Source: Chromobotia macracanthus
Taxonomy: Eukaryota; Chordata; Actinopteri; Cypriniformes; Botiidae
Length of the DNA: 64,000 nt
Assembly: GCA_036877525.1 (NCBI GenBank)
Contig: JAZGTH010000005.1
Span: 3,188,001-3,252,000 of the forward strand
Direction: 5' to 3'
The notes under the pieces were generated by a model. That model ran no database searches and was not told the DNA's origin. It worked only from the letters and a program-made list of their open reading frames with translations. How positions within the stretch are numbered: position 1 is the stretch's first letter; each line of letters starts with the position of its first letter. The translations under genes were made by a program, and so were the position numbers. Shown piece after piece: positions 46,419 to 58,610 of the stretch.

Positions 46419-46552
46419 GTTTGTTTAACATTTCATACACATCTTTTTGCTGATGTATATTCTGGTTAGTTTAAAGTTGTGAAAATGATAGAAAACAGGA
46501 GCATTTGAGTGCTAAACGTGACACTGGACACTGTTTTTCATGTTGGTTGCAG

Positions 46553-46734
46553 ACGGGTAAGATCCAATTTGGTTATGTGTATGGTATCAGTGCCATTGGG
46601 TGTCTCGCCATGTACTGCCTGCTTAACCTCATGAGCATGACAGGTGTCTCATTCGGGTGTGTGGCCAGTGTTCTTGGGTACTGCCTGCTGCCTATGATCA
46701 TCCTTTCCAGTTTCTGTGTCCTCCTCTCCTTGCA
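46553..46734 (+). CDS. yipf5: yipf5 exon 5 (helices 2 to 4)
   Basis: The acceptor GGTTGCAG ends at 46552. It encodes TGKIQFGYVYGISAIGCLAM, YCLLNLMSMTGVSFGCVASV and LGYCLLPMIILSSFCVLLSL, covering transmembrane helices 2 and 3 and the start of helix 4. The GYCLLP block is well conserved in YIPF5. It ends in phase 2 at CA|GTAAGT. Confidence 0.95.
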
Positions 46735-47374
46735 GTAAGTCAGTCTAATCAGAGTATGATGTTATATTGTTAATTTTTTTGTAACTTTTTTACATTACTA
46801 TATTTAAAAAAGTATACGTTTAAAAATATATTAAAAATGAGTGCAAAATATGTATAAAATAATTTTAAAAATCTGTGAAACACATTAATAAAATTATTAA
46901 TGCATTTTGTATTTTTAAAGAAGTATTTAAATGGACATTTGTCAATATTAAATTTACATTAACAGTTCCATAGCCCCATACAGTTCTGTAGTCACACCTG
47001 CAAACTCGTCTGCCTTTTTCACCAGTAGGGTGTCAAAGATGGGTTTAAAGTAATCCTTTATCTCCACTAAACTTGCAAACATTTTGACTTGAATGTAGTG
47101 GTCTAGAGTCTTTTCTGTTAAACAATTTTAAAAAAACACACAAATGTAAAAACAGCCTGAGACCACAGCTGTCAGAATTGACTTTTTGTACACTTCACAT
47201 ACTGTCCCCTGAGGAGTATGCATAATGAACCACACGCGCCTGGCAAACCGTGCCTTTATTCAAATTGGGTTTACTGTTTTTTTTTTTTTGTTCATTTTTA
47301 TGTTTGTTAGGTTGATCAAAACAGTTCATGCATAGACATTTTTAGCTAATCTAGTGTTTTTCTCCGTCTTTCAG

Positions 47375-47537
47375 GGGCATGCTGGGAATTGTTTTGGTGG
47401 CCGTCATCATTGGCTGGTGCAGTTTCTCCGCCTCTAAGATCTTCATCTCTGCTTTGGCCATGGACGGGCAGCAGCTGCTGGTGGCATACCCCTGTGCCCT
47501 GCTCTATGGAGTCTTCGCTCTCATCTCTGTGTTTTGA
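47375..47537 (+). CDS. yipf5: yipf5 exon 6 (last helices and stop)
   Basis: The acceptor CTTTCAG ends at 47374. It encodes GMLGIVLVAVIIGWCSFSAS, KIFISALAMDGQQLLVAYPC and ALLYGVFALISVF, followed by TGA at 47535-47537. The protein ends in the last transmembrane helix with essentially no C-terminal tail, as in mammalian YIPF5. A 94-codon frame starting at 47389 on the same strand is a shadow in another frame. Confidence 0.95.
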
Positions 47538-48620
47538 ATTTTGGACCTCTTTAATGGACACAATGACCATCAATACACAACACAGCCACACAAACATCCT
47601 TTATTCAAAGACTGCTTTTTGTTTAACACCTACCACCCACCCCCTCACTGAGCATGTTTCTCATGTTTTCTGAGAGAATGTGGCATTAATTTTTGCAGCT
47701 TAATTTTTTTCTGGCCCACCTACTCTGAGAATTGTTTGTGCTTGGTATCTAATGCAGGTTAATACTCTGAGTTTGACAAATGCCAAAAAACTTCAAATGA
47801 AGTATGTGTTTCAAATAGAGCAATGTTTAATCAATTCAGAGGGCACACCTCTCCTCCTACACAACTTCAATGCCTTTATGTTCGTTCAGACAAATCTCAC
47901 TCCAGAACATCCTTTGCTAGGTATAATAGTGAAAGTTCTCTCTTGATTTTTCCTTACATTCCTGGATTACTGTTGATTGTACAGCCTGTATTTATTCATT
48001 CGTCTGGGTCAGTAAAGTGCCTACACATTGAAGAACTTGCATGTTGTCACACAAGTTCCAATTCTTATGCACTAATCAAATTAAAAGGAAAGTAACAATT
48101 GACCCTTTATTTTCATGCATTTTACTGCAGTAAGGCTTTTGTTACTTTACATGGAATCAGTATGTGACAAATTCACTGCACACAGATGTTAGATTTTATT
48201 GAGCTGTATTGTTAACAAGTTACATTTACAACTACAAATTACCAAAATTTATTAAAAATTACAAATACATTTGCAAGCCAATGCAATCTCATGGCCACAG
48301 GCTGTTCCTCTGTACCTCTTGCAGCTGGCTTTTGTCCATTTGTTTTGATTTTGCGTTCCTGCATTTATCACTTAACATAAGCATCATTTGTAATTTCGTA
48401 CTGTGGACTGTATGTATTGTCTTTTGAGAAGGAGCCTCAGTGGTCCTCTTAGACAGTCTAGTATATTTATATACCATGAAACGTGTTTTGTATATCCTGA
48501 TAAGTAAAAATGTTTATATCAACCCTGTCTTGTGAAAATCCATGACCAACTGCTGGGGTGTTACAATTGTGCTGTTTCACAAACTGTTTTAATTAAATAA
48601 AAATACATTTTGTTTGGATA
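47538..48620 (+). other. yipf5: yipf5 3' UTR
   Basis: AT-rich non-coding DNA following the stop. A canonical AATAAA at 48596-48601 (within TTAATTAAATAAAAATAC) lies about 1.06 kb downstream and is a plausible poly(A) signal; alternatives cannot be excluded. Three short open frames inside are not genes. Confidence 0.6.
48596..48601 (+). terminator. yipf5: Candidate yipf5 poly(A) signal
   Basis: The hexamer AATAAA is followed about 25 bases later by a GT-rich stretch (TTTTGTTTGG...TGTTGTT), the usual arrangement of hexamer and downstream element. Confidence 0.5.
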
Positions 48621-48757
48621 GGCTATGTTGTTATGGAGGAAGTTGTGTATCCTTTCTTTGAAGTCAAAATCAAATTTGACCCTGCTTATATAACACACAA
48701 TTCTGATCTTATTGTGCATGATCAGTGCACATCATTAAAGAAATCCATTTCATAGGC

Positions 48758-48972
48758 TTAAAAAAAAAAAAAAAAAACAGTTATTGAGCAAGTACATAAC
48801 AGGTCAGTGTTCAAAATTGTTTCCTTATCACGATTCCCAGCAGTAATTTTTTTTTATTAGTAATTTGTCATTTGAGCTGTTCCAGTTTTATGGGAAATGT
48901 CACTTTGGCTTCATTTCAGAGACTTCAAACAAAGATTGTGGTTCAGAGGTAAAAGTTATGTATTGCAGCTTT
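48758..48972 (+). repeat. Dispersed repeat, copy 3 of 3 (TTATTGAGCAAGT family) after poly-A run
   Basis: A 17-19 base A-run at 48758-48776 leads into CAGTTATTGAGCAAGTACAT, GGTCAGTGTTCAAAA, TTTGAGCTGTTCCAG, GGGAAATGTCACTTTGGCTT and ends GTTATGTATTGCAGCT at 48970. It corresponds to the copies at 5931 and 30385. Confidence 0.6.
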
Positions 48973-48974
48973 AT

Positions 48975-51090
48975 AAAAACATTTTCAAAAGCATTCATGA
49001 AAGTATAATGAATTGTTCTGTCTCTGAAATTACGTTTTGGTTAAAGTCAACCTAGGCCAAACTGTTTATTATTGTAACAATCAAAATAATTTAAGGTAAC
49101 TTTTAGCCATGTCTTTTTCATTAAATATAATTTAATATTTTACCATAAGTAAAGCTAAAAATGTTTAAAAACAATGTATGTTTTTATGTGTGTGTACATT
49201 TATCTTTGTGAGGACCAGTGTCAGCAGTTAGACCATTAGACTGAGGACAAAGAAAGCATTTTGGCCAGTCCTCACTTTCTAACACCCCTTAGAATTAGGT
49301 TTTGGGTAGGTATGGCTAAAGGTTAGGCGGTTAGTTGGGTGTGTGTGTGTTGAAGCCACATGGTAAGTGACTATATATACCTCATTTACGCTGATCCTTG
49401 CATGTAGACATACTAAGGGCTATTAGTCTGTTTAGCATAGTGGACCCTAGTTTTTCAGGATGATATTTTCAGCAGCTGTGTGTAATTTTACGCACTCATG
49501 CTTCCTTCCACATGTGAATTGAACTAAACTACATCCATGCAGATGCTTGTCAATGTGACATGATGCCCGTGTCTTGCATTCTGGAACAATCTATTTCGGT
49601 TTTAAAGCTGAGCTGTGACGACTGACAGTGGAACTGCCTGTACCAGAACAGACTCTAGCAGACCAGTGAAGGGCATTAAGGATGGCCAGATGTGATCAGG
49701 CCATTTTACTATACTATAGTATAATATAGTAACTACTATAATCTTCCAGCAGGTAAAGGTTTTGGCACTACACATGCAATAATATTGACAATACCTTCTG
49801 CATTGTAATTTATGCTTTATCATCATAAACACATGTCTGATCAAGTCTGATAAACCCTTTCCACGTAAACCGCAATCACAGTGCAAACTTTGTCCTCTGA
49901 GGAGTCACAATTTTCCAGCTAATAATTTCTGGTTTCCAGAATGTTCTGAGAACGTTAGTTTTTGGTTGAAAATAAAAATATAAAAAAAGGAATGTTCCTA
50001 GGACTTTATTATATGATTCACAAAAAATGACAAAGGAACAAAAGACTAGGGGAATGTTTTGTGTTTGCCGGGTTACTGACACTCATATGATATACTCGAG
50101 TTTCAGGGTCAAAATAAGGGTTTAAAGCATCTGATCTAAACCAAAATCTAACCACGTTCTCACCTTGGTTCCTCATAGTAAATGAGGAAGTAAATTATTA
50201 AATTATATTTTAAATGATCTAAAATGAGTTTAGTAAATTATACTCATTTTAGAGGATTAACTGAAGAAATATGACATGACTGCTGTAAAGTACGCAAAGA
50301 CACAACAGCTCTAATAGCTTAAGCAATATTATCTGCATATACTTTCCGACGTTTTTATTTACCTTCAGTGCATGGAAGAATGGTCGCTGAACAACAATAT
50401 CGCTAAAACAATATTTCGAAGTGCATAGTTAAAGTTGATTTAAAGATAAAAAAAAAACTGATAATTTTGTCAGTGAGCAAAGTGATTGGATAAATAGATT
50501 GACTGATTTTCTTGATCCTCTTCACACATTAAAGGGCACACCTGCTGAGTCAGCAGTCCTTTGCATAGGACTTGCTCTCACTGAAAAAGCTGGAAAGAAA
50601 ATATGACAGCCGTGGTCTTTCTCTCTATGAACTGAACCATTTCTTTTTGTAAAACCAGCCTGGGTCTTTTTTTAACAGCAGATGGCAGTGTTAAGTCAGA
50701 GGTTGCATAAGGTAATAGGTCTGTGTGGCACTATTCAGGAGGTATTCAAGGGTAGATTAGTATTACAGTGGTATTGTGCATATTTTTAGTTTAATTTTCT
50801 AAACTTTGAAAAATAAATAAATTGCCTTAAAGTAAATAAATAAATAAATTGCCTTAAAGGTAGGGTAGGCAATTTCAGGGAGATAACAACAGCAAACTAG
50901 CTTTGAAGCAGAAGATTCCATTCTTCCTTCAGAGCCAAAATATATGATTAATGCATGTTTGTCAATCAAGTAGGACAGTAGGTCATCTTATTGATAAACA
51001 TTTTATGGCCCTGCACCTTCCATGGAAGATATATTTTTATATACCAAAACATTTAGACCACTTTACTTTACAATCTGATAGCAAAAATGT
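48975..51090. other. Intergenic DNA, minor repeats
   Basis: The stretch 49185-49385 resembles a fish repeat containing TGTGAGGACCAGTGTC and GGTTAGGCGGTTAG. A duplicated ATTGCCTTAAAG(T/G) unit flanks an AAATAAATAA run at 50818-50860. No gene was recognised. Confidence 0.45.
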
Positions 51091-51097
51091 TTCAGGA

Positions 51098-51242
51098 ACA
51101 AATTTACATTTCACATTTAGCAGATGCTTTTATTCAAAGCTGCTTACAGTGCATTCAAATTAAATACTTTTTCCCTGGGAATCAAACCCCACACCTCTTG
51201 CGCTGCTAACACAATGTTCTACCACTGATCCACCCAGGCCTA
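51098..51242 (-). repeat. tRNA-derived SINE
   Basis: On the minus strand the element starts GGCCTGGGTGGATCAGTGGT (A-box-like), then AGAACATTGTGTTAGCAGCG, then GGGGTTTGATTCCCAGGG (B box). It passes into a tail with ACTGTAAGCAGCTTTGAATA. This is the layout of a tRNA-headed fish SINE. Older copies lie at 28030 and 44400. The pol III boxes look reasonably preserved. Confidence 0.75.
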
Positions 51243-51244
51243 AA

Positions 51245-52925
51245 AATTACCTACCCAGCTGTTAAATGCAACGTAAGTCAGAGATGCAAATGTATAAAAA
51301 TACTTCAGTTCAAAGCTTTAATCATTGGGCTAAACCACCATTTGGCTGTACCATCCCCTTACATTCCCTGTAACCCCTTTAAGTGATGCTAAAAAACTTC
51401 ACAGTCTTTAGTCACTCAGCACTGACGTCAACAATTCTGATCCAATCTCTGAATCAAGTCGTGTAATGTTATATCATCACCTGTGCACCATCTATTTGCA
51501 CATATTTATACTTAGACTTTATTTATACAAGGATCTCTGATTTCATTTATCAAGGTTAGATACAGGATATTACAGGATAGACTTGTAAATTCATTCCAGT
51601 GTTAGTTCTCCACTAACAGGTTTTCTAAACTAAGTAAAGGTGTCTAGTAGTCATTTTATAACATATTTGTGCTGTGTGAGAGCAAACGAATTTTAATTAA
51701 GACTAATCACCCACAATAGATAATAGATAATAGTGAGCACTCTTATTGGTAGCTGAAAGCTTATTCAGAGTAGCCACAATAATTAATAAACAAACATGAA
51801 AACTGCCAAAGGTGCTGTTTAACACCTTTGATAGCTGTTTGATAGCTGTTTGATTTCTCTGTGTAAAAATTCCATATGTGGACTGCTGCTTATGACTGAT
51901 TTATTCAGATTTGTCAGTTTCTCATTGTGTCTGTGCGAATATTTAAAAGACACCATTTTTCCAAGTTCATCAAGCTCTCCAGCTGGTGGCATCGCTGACT
52001 TGAGTTTTCCACATTTGAGAATCTAACCTTATGAAGGGTTATTTTATTCTTGTGTAGTTAGGATTCTTTGGTGCATTATTAAGCCTTAAAGTATACAGTG
52101 TAGTTCTTAAAGCATAGTTAACCCTTAAAGAGTAAGTAACCCTTAAAGTGCTTTACTAATTCTGTATTGTTACTGGCTAAATTCTGACTTGAAATTTTAA
52201 TGTTGTGTCCTTTACCTTATCTTTTTTTAATTCTCAGGTTTGTCTCCTAAAAAAACAACCTTGTTAATTTGAAATCTTTTACTAATCTAAATAATGTCTC
52301 AAACCTTGCTCAGATACCAAAAATTTTATCAAAAGTCATATGTATGCACAAATGTTTTCCAATACCTAATTATCTAAGTTAATCTATAGCCCTGTAAGAA
52401 TTGTCTCATTTGTTTCTATTTTTATCTCTCCTAAGGAATTTATGGAAAAGCCCATGAGACAAAGTTCATACCTAAATAGAACACCATTAAGACTCTAGCA
52501 TGCACTAGGAAATAGTAATGAACTTTTCTTCTGCATAAGTATTAAAGTGTAATTCTTGTTGTATGTCAGTTGTTTTTGGTTTAGAAATAGATTTCTTTTT
52601 TTAATGCATTCCAAAATGGCAGGTGTTGTGTTTGCAAGCACAGTGGTCCAAACATAATGAACTGAATGAGCATGATTAGAGTGTTTGCGCACAAAGGGTG
52701 AGATCGAGTTTGGCGGGAAATGCGGCTATTGGTATTCAGTGGAGTAATGCATTATGAATCTGTGAGCTGCTAGTACATGAATATTCAAGCCAAATAAAGT
52801 GTCTGTCAAACAAAGCGTTGAGAGAATAAAAAAAGTAATTGCGAGAGAGAAAGTGGGACAGTTACACATTTTGAACAGACTATAAAGATTTTGTTTTCCT
52901 TAACACAAACCTTACATATTCCAGA
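51245..52925. other. Intergenic DNA without recognised features
   Basis: AT-rich, with small local duplications (TAGATAATAGATAATAG at 51718; GATAGCTGTTTGATAGCTGT at 51831; CCTTAAAGT-type words at 52083-52150). No exon or RNA gene. Confidence 0.45.
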
Positions 52926-52929
52926 TTTA

Positions 52930-53060
52930 CAATTTACTATGACACATGTGATTAAAGATGCAGATCCAGGTTGAAAGGTCCTGGGTTCAAACCCTGCTAC
53001 CATTGTGCTTTTAAGAAAGGTACCTAACTAACCGAGGTTGCTCCAATGGGATTGTCTTTG
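52930..53060 (+). repeat. Possible tRNA-headed SINE scrap
   Basis: GGTCCTGGGTTCAAACCCTGC at 52976 holds a B-box-like GGTTCAAACCC. No convincing A box lies upstream, and the region does not fold as a tRNA by eye, so it is more likely a SINE remnant than a tRNA gene. Confidence 0.35.
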
Positions 53061-53064
53061 AAGT

Positions 53065-55395
53065 GTATGTACTGCCTTGCGCAACAACAGTAAATAAACT
53101 TTAATTAGAAATCGACATTGACAACGAGGCCTATGCCCCGCAAGGCCTGTGAGGAGGTCAAAGCCTAATTAGCAGTTTGTTTTTAGTACAATGACATCAA
53201 AGAATCATATTTGTTTAACTTAATTTAGCCTAATAATTAGTTATGAACAATATGAACAATATGATAAGCTAAATGCTTATAATTGAGTTTAAGTTTTAAT
53301 TATTTATCATATGTGTTTATTTATTCATTGCTAGCAGGTTTTTCACTAGCACTTTCATTTGTCAGATCTCTGCATTCTGGTTCAAGTCCTCAACCTGTTT
53401 AATAGATAATATTTTGAATACTGATTAAGACAAAATTAACTGTTAAGTTTCTGTAAATCTGCTTTTTTATAATAAGACTAATTATCATAAAGGCTGCACA
53501 TGTTGCTCTTAACTGATAGGAAGAAAAGAAACTATGAAACTAAGTAAAATGCTTTCCAGCTGTTCCAAAGGAGAGTTTTAAGCCTTTCAGATTAAGGTGT
53601 ATCCTTTTACATTTTTTATAAGGTCATGCAGGCTAAAACATCATAGTGTAATTTTACAGTCCTCCTGGAAAAAGCTGATAAAAAAATGTAATACATTTTT
53701 TCTTATATTTTTTGTCATTGTCTGGACAGCACAAGGGCACAGAGACTTTGTCCATAAACATTAAATTATCTATTCAAATTGTGGCCATCCCTTTCATGAA
53801 CTACATCATGATCTATGAAATACAGAAACATTTAAAAATTAACAATATAAACAGAAACACAGTTTAATTATTTTAGCTTTATCTAACTGGAGCCTAATTT
53901 TTATAAAAGGCTGGTCATGAATTAACATATTGCTCTAAAAATAGTCACACATTGGAGTCCAGTGGAGTAACTCACAAAATCCATTTCTAGTTGGCCAATC
54001 TCTTGGGAATCCTTCAATATGCTGCTAATTAGGAACCCAAAGGCTGTACCAAATAAGTAATTTTCAAGCTTGGACATTTGGAAAAGTTACTACTTACTTT
54101 TATTTGAACTTATAGTAAAGTGTGCAACTTCTTCCATGTTTTTAGTATTCAGCTCTGTAATACTTCCATAATATAGAGAGATTTTCAGCATTAAAAGTAT
54201 GAATATGTTATTACTTATGCATTACTTACTCAGGTATGTGCAGCATTTAAAAGTCAAAAATGGCTTGATACCTTGAAAGGCATTGTGGTGTAAAATTCTT
54301 TACTCTTTAGTCTAAAGCAGAGCAGCATTTATCTAGTTACACCTATGACACTTCCTATACAAAAAACATAATTTGGGTTTAGAACAACATGAGTGTGTAA
54401 TGACAGATTTTCACGTTTCAAAACTATATTGGACTTAGTCAGACCTTTAAATAAAGGTCATAAGGTCTAACATTCATTGCAGCTTATTCTGGCCAAGAAG
54501 TACCCAATTAGACAGGAAGTGACTGTCTGAATGACATGCAAATTAAATAACCACTGTTTGTTTCTATAGGTGGATTTATGTTCTATAGGACTATAGGTGT
54601 CCCATGGGCATCTGAGACTATATTAGATGCAACAGTGAACCTGCAGCAAAAATAGAGAAAGAATAGAAAGAAAGAGAGAAAAAATATTTATAAAAAATTC
54701 ATAATACTGTGTGAACACTACATTGTTTTCCAATAAATGCAGAAGGTTTTCTATTGAAATTTACAAGATCTACCCTGTGGCAAATCTCACAGAACTGATG
54801 ACATTACACATTACACATTTTACTGTTTAGCATTTCAGCATGGCTGAAAAGCATTTCAGTGATATTTTTATTTAAATTCAGTATATACAATATAGATTAC
54901 TTTAATGTGGACTTTTCCACTTGCTCTGAAAGCATAAATACATTTATTTCCTGTGACTGGGTACAATGTATATTTTAAAAACGTCATATAAAAGCATAAA
55001 CCTCCTTATAAATAAATGCTTATAAATTCATTAGAATTCCTTATAAATTATTGCTATATGTTCCTTATAAATGCTGTTTCATTGTCAAAGCAAAACATTA
55101 AAATTAATGTATAAATTAATTCATTTTTAAGGATTTTTATTTCTGTGATACTGAATGTTCTACAAATTCACCAGACCTTTAATGGAGGATGGAAATTATG
55201 AGTCAGCTCTGTGCAGAGATGGCACCAACCTCTGCAAGGACTTGGGATGATCATTACTTCTGATTAAATGCATACACAATATTAGCCAGATGCTTAATCT
55301 GTACCACCTTAGACCTGTAAAATTCTAAAATCACTTATAATAATTAACTTTTCTAACAATGTAGTACTTTAATTTTCTGTAAAGCAGTTTTGAGA
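53065..55395. other. Intergenic DNA without recognised features
   Basis: AT-rich unique-looking sequence; no open frame, RNA gene or mobile element was identified. Confidence 0.45.
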
Positions 55396-55399
55396 TGAT

Positions 55400-55495
55400 A
55401 TGTATTGTGAAAAGCGCTATACAAATAAATGTGAATTGAATGAATATATATATATATATATATATACATACACATATGTATAAATACACATAAAT
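55400..55495 (+). repeat. Retroelement tail followed by (TA)n microsatellite
   Basis: GTGAAAAGCGCTATACAAAT, then AAATGTGAATTGAATGAA, is a common teleost non-LTR retroelement 3' tail. It is immediately followed by (AT)n and TACATAC-type simple repeat to about 55500. A near-identical tail occurs at 57411-57450. Confidence 0.65.
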
Positions 55496-55499
55496 ACAT

Positions 55500-56080
55500 A
55501 TATAAAATTATTAATAATTGATTAGGATCAATGATTTGGGGAATTCTTAATCAATGTAATACATTGATTTAACACTCTTGTAGAGCATGTAGCAAAGATA
55601 AGCAGAATTAGGGACTCCAGATTATAAGCATGAACCAGCACCACATTTATGTAGCAAATCGAATGTCAAATCAATGAAACAGTGTTGTTTAAAACACCAT
55701 TTCGTTCATGGAAACAGTTCATTTAGCTCAAAGAAAAATACATATGATTAATCGTCATTAAATGTACATCTTTTGTAGTACCTGATCAGCAAGGTTTTAT
55801 TACAATAAACAGCTTTTGCATTCGTTCAGCGAGTGCATACGCGGTCTTATTGAATCTAAGAAACATTATTTGTCTGGCCTTGAAAACAACGCTTCTCTTC
55901 TTTAACAGGACTTTAGAGCATGTAGAAAGATCGAACACAGTTTAAGTGACCTTATCTGTGAGCATTAAACGCAGCAACAATCAAGGGTGAATACATATGG
56001 GTGTTTATAAAACTACACTACAGGGGAACATGTAACATATGACTAGACATAAACATACACACATTAAACACAACTAAAGA
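55500..56080. other. Intergenic DNA without recognised features
   Basis: No gene, RNA or named repeat recognised in this stretch. Confidence 0.4.
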
Positions 56081-56083
56081 TGA

Positions 56084-56087
56084 GGAG

Positions 56088-56145
<58 letters not shown>
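56084..56145. repeat. (GA)n microsatellite
   Basis: About 30 GA dinucleotides in a row with a single C interruption at 56090. Likely highly length-variable between individuals. Confidence 0.95.
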
Positions 56146-56149
<4 letters not shown>

Positions 56150-56150
<1 letters not shown>

Positions 56151-57400
56151 TAAGCCTGTACAAGTCAAATCAGCTAAGCATCCTGAATGAACCACCAGTA
56201 GATTCACCTTAATAAAGGGGCACAACTTAGTGCAGCTATTCTATGTGTATAGAATATGGATACTTGCATTGAGCTCTAGTGCAGAGCACGAATCCAAATG
56301 CACTTGGAGTGAGAGAGAGTCCTGGGTGGTTCAGACATGATGGAGTTTGTCGAGTTCTGGACATCAACAAAGTTAGCTGAAGTGATGTCCAGAGTCTGTC
56401 TCAGAGGGATTGAGGGGAGGGGTGCCAGGCCAAAGATCTTTGTTTGAAGAGTGGAAGAGATCACGAGCAAGAAGACGAAGACTAGACTAGGACTAGACTA
56501 TACTAAGACTGTTGGCGGTCATTTTTAAGTTCACAACGGTCACGACCAGTAAAACCAAAACAACCAATAGGTGTTAAGCAGGCAAAAGTTTCTTTGTCTC
56601 GCTCGACACCTCATTTGCATGTTTTCTGGCCGGATGGCCCATTTACAAATATGAATCCAACAAATATGAATCCAGGTTATTGTAGAAAGACTATCATGCC
56701 TGTTATGGTAACACAACATACGTAGTCTGATGGGAAATTAGAAGACAATCTGTTAGATATTAAATATGACAGAGCTTGAAATGCATTAAGTTGTGATTCA
56801 TCCTAATGCATAAATTCAAACAGAACATAAATCCAAACTTGCATAACTATCTACAGTTACAGTTAAGATACATAGTTTTCTAGCCAGCATACAGTGGGAA
56901 TATATACACATATGTACAGTTTAGGACAGTTTAGTTGTAAGTTAAAGAGAGTGCTCTCTCTTGGGCCATGTTGCATTACTGGAACTCCAGGTGGTGCCCA
57001 TGAAATTCTTTTGAAGCTGGTGCAGGGTGTCATAAACTGTCCTGTTGGTGTTAGAGGTGCTGATAGCCATCTGGAGGAGAAGTTTGCCTCCAGACTCTCT
57101 GGAGCCTAGGGTCTTTTACCCCCCACATGGTTTATGACTTATGGTTTGTAAGTCATAACTTAAAATGGGTATTTTATGAGCCATACATGATCCAAATATT
57201 AGGCCATGCCAGACACTACAATTGTCATAGGATTTCATTTACGTTTTGAATGAAAAGTCAGGATAATCACTAATTTTATTTTTTAAAAATGTAGATTTGT
57301 ATTACTGTAATGCAGTTTCACTCGATTACAGTCAAAAATGCTGTAATACAATGTCATTTTTATTATTTAAATCATAAATTACCAATAACATAAGGGCAAT
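56150..57400. other. Intergenic DNA, unclassified
   Basis: Two moderately GC-rich patches (56275-56480 and 56930-57115) have short open frames on opposite strands. Neither shows a recognisable domain or splice structure. They look like repeat fragments rather than genes. Confidence 0.35.
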
Positions 57401-57404
57401 ACTG

Positions 57405-57450
57405 TACATTGTGAAAAGCGCTATAGAAATAAATGTGAATTGAACTGAAT
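57405..57450 (+). repeat. Retroelement 3' tail, second copy
   Basis: GTGAAAAGCGCTATAGAAAT, then AAATGTGAATTGAACTGAA, matches the tail at 55409 with two differences by eye. Confidence 0.65.
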
Positions 57451-58028
57451 AGAGATTAGGAGTGCTTTATTGTCTTAAAAATAATGTCTTAATTTCTTTA
57501 AGCCAAATATAGTTTCATATTTCTTTCTGTTGATAAGACCTGAACATGTTCCCGACAGGTTGCATTGCATACCCCCTCATTTATACAAGTAGCATGTCAA
57601 TGTGAAATGTAGTAAGTTACAAGTAGCATATGCAAAGCTCTTTTGATGTCTTTCTCATCTGAACACTGGAAGTAATTGGCGGTCTGCTGGCGTGGGGGGA
57701 TGTGTTATGGACACAGTATAGTACACAGAGCGCTCATCTGTGTAACACACTATGACAGTGCCTAACATAAACTCTCCTTTGTACATAATTTAATGAGTAG
57801 CCCTCTCTCACACATGACTGCCCTGCCTGCCCATGCAGGAGACCCCTAAACCCTTGCATACTGGCACAGTTTAAAACTCCCATTAACTGACATTTCACTC
57901 AATCTGTGTGTACAAATATGCACATGCATTCGAGCCACACCTACTTGCGTAATTGTAATTATGTCTAATTGGCATCACATTGGAGGCACACCCTATCAAA
58001 GCACTGAACATCAGTGTCACTGACAAGA
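57451..58028. other. Intergenic DNA without recognised features
   Basis: Non-coding; no element or RNA gene identified. Confidence 0.4.
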
Positions 58029-58033
58029 ATCAG

Positions 58034-58605
58034 TGTCAAGCTCATGGAGAAAGAGAACCCAGACACAGAAAGTGTAACAAAAAATTATTTTATTTAAACA
58101 AAAATTCCCACGAGGGGACAAAACAAAAAACAAACAAGACTAGAAATACTTTAGGTTGAGATCAAACAACAAGACACAATGCAGGGTACTATTCTCTACC
58201 AGGAACAACAAGAAGCAAGAAACAATATACCAGCACAAGACAGCAAACAAGGGCAATAAATAAGGAACCAAACAAGGAGGGCAATGATGGCAGACAGGTT
58301 AGGGGCATGAACTAATGATGGGACAATTAACAAGGAAACAAGAGGGTGGGTTCAAGACTCAGGGCAGGAGATCACATTGCACAAAGTAAACAAACAATGG
58401 CCATGTGCTTCCAAAGACAAGCAACATACAGATCGCAAAAAACACAGAGCATGAGTCTAGATCCTGACTCTAAAATACAAGAACCATGACTAGAACAGAG
58501 TCAGGATCCAAACATCACAAAAACTCTGACACAAAAACAGAGCTTTCAGGATCCTGGCATGAGAATTTAGAAAAAACCCAAAACAAGGAAGCCAGGACCC
58601 TGACA
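58034..58605 (-). mobile_element. Solo LTR with 5-bp target-site duplication
   Basis: On the minus strand the 572-bp unit begins TGTCAGGGTCCTGGC and ends GAGCTTGACA, giving the TG..CA ends of an LTR. It contains a late AAATAAAATAA poly(A)-like signal. It is flanked on the plus strand by the exact duplication ATCAG at 58029-58033 and 58606-58610. No internal coding sequence is present, so it is a solo LTR left by LTR-LTR recombination. A 5-bp duplication fits Ty3/gypsy, BEL or copia groups and does not exclude ERVs. The 86-codon open frame inside is spurious. Confidence 0.85.
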
Positions 58606-58610
58606 ATCAG

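Noticed and set aside
46233..46469. yipf5 exon 4 extended on both sides as a 78-codon open frame
   Set aside because: Sequence before 46273 and after 46418 is outside good splice sites and lacks YIPF5 similarity.
52970..53000. tRNA gene candidate because of a GGTTCAAACCC B box
   Set aside because: No A box at the right distance and no cloverleaf by eye; a SINE scrap explains it better.
56084..56145. Possible CRISPR-like or regulatory array
   Set aside because: It is a simple GA dinucleotide microsatellite without unit spacers, in a vertebrate genome.
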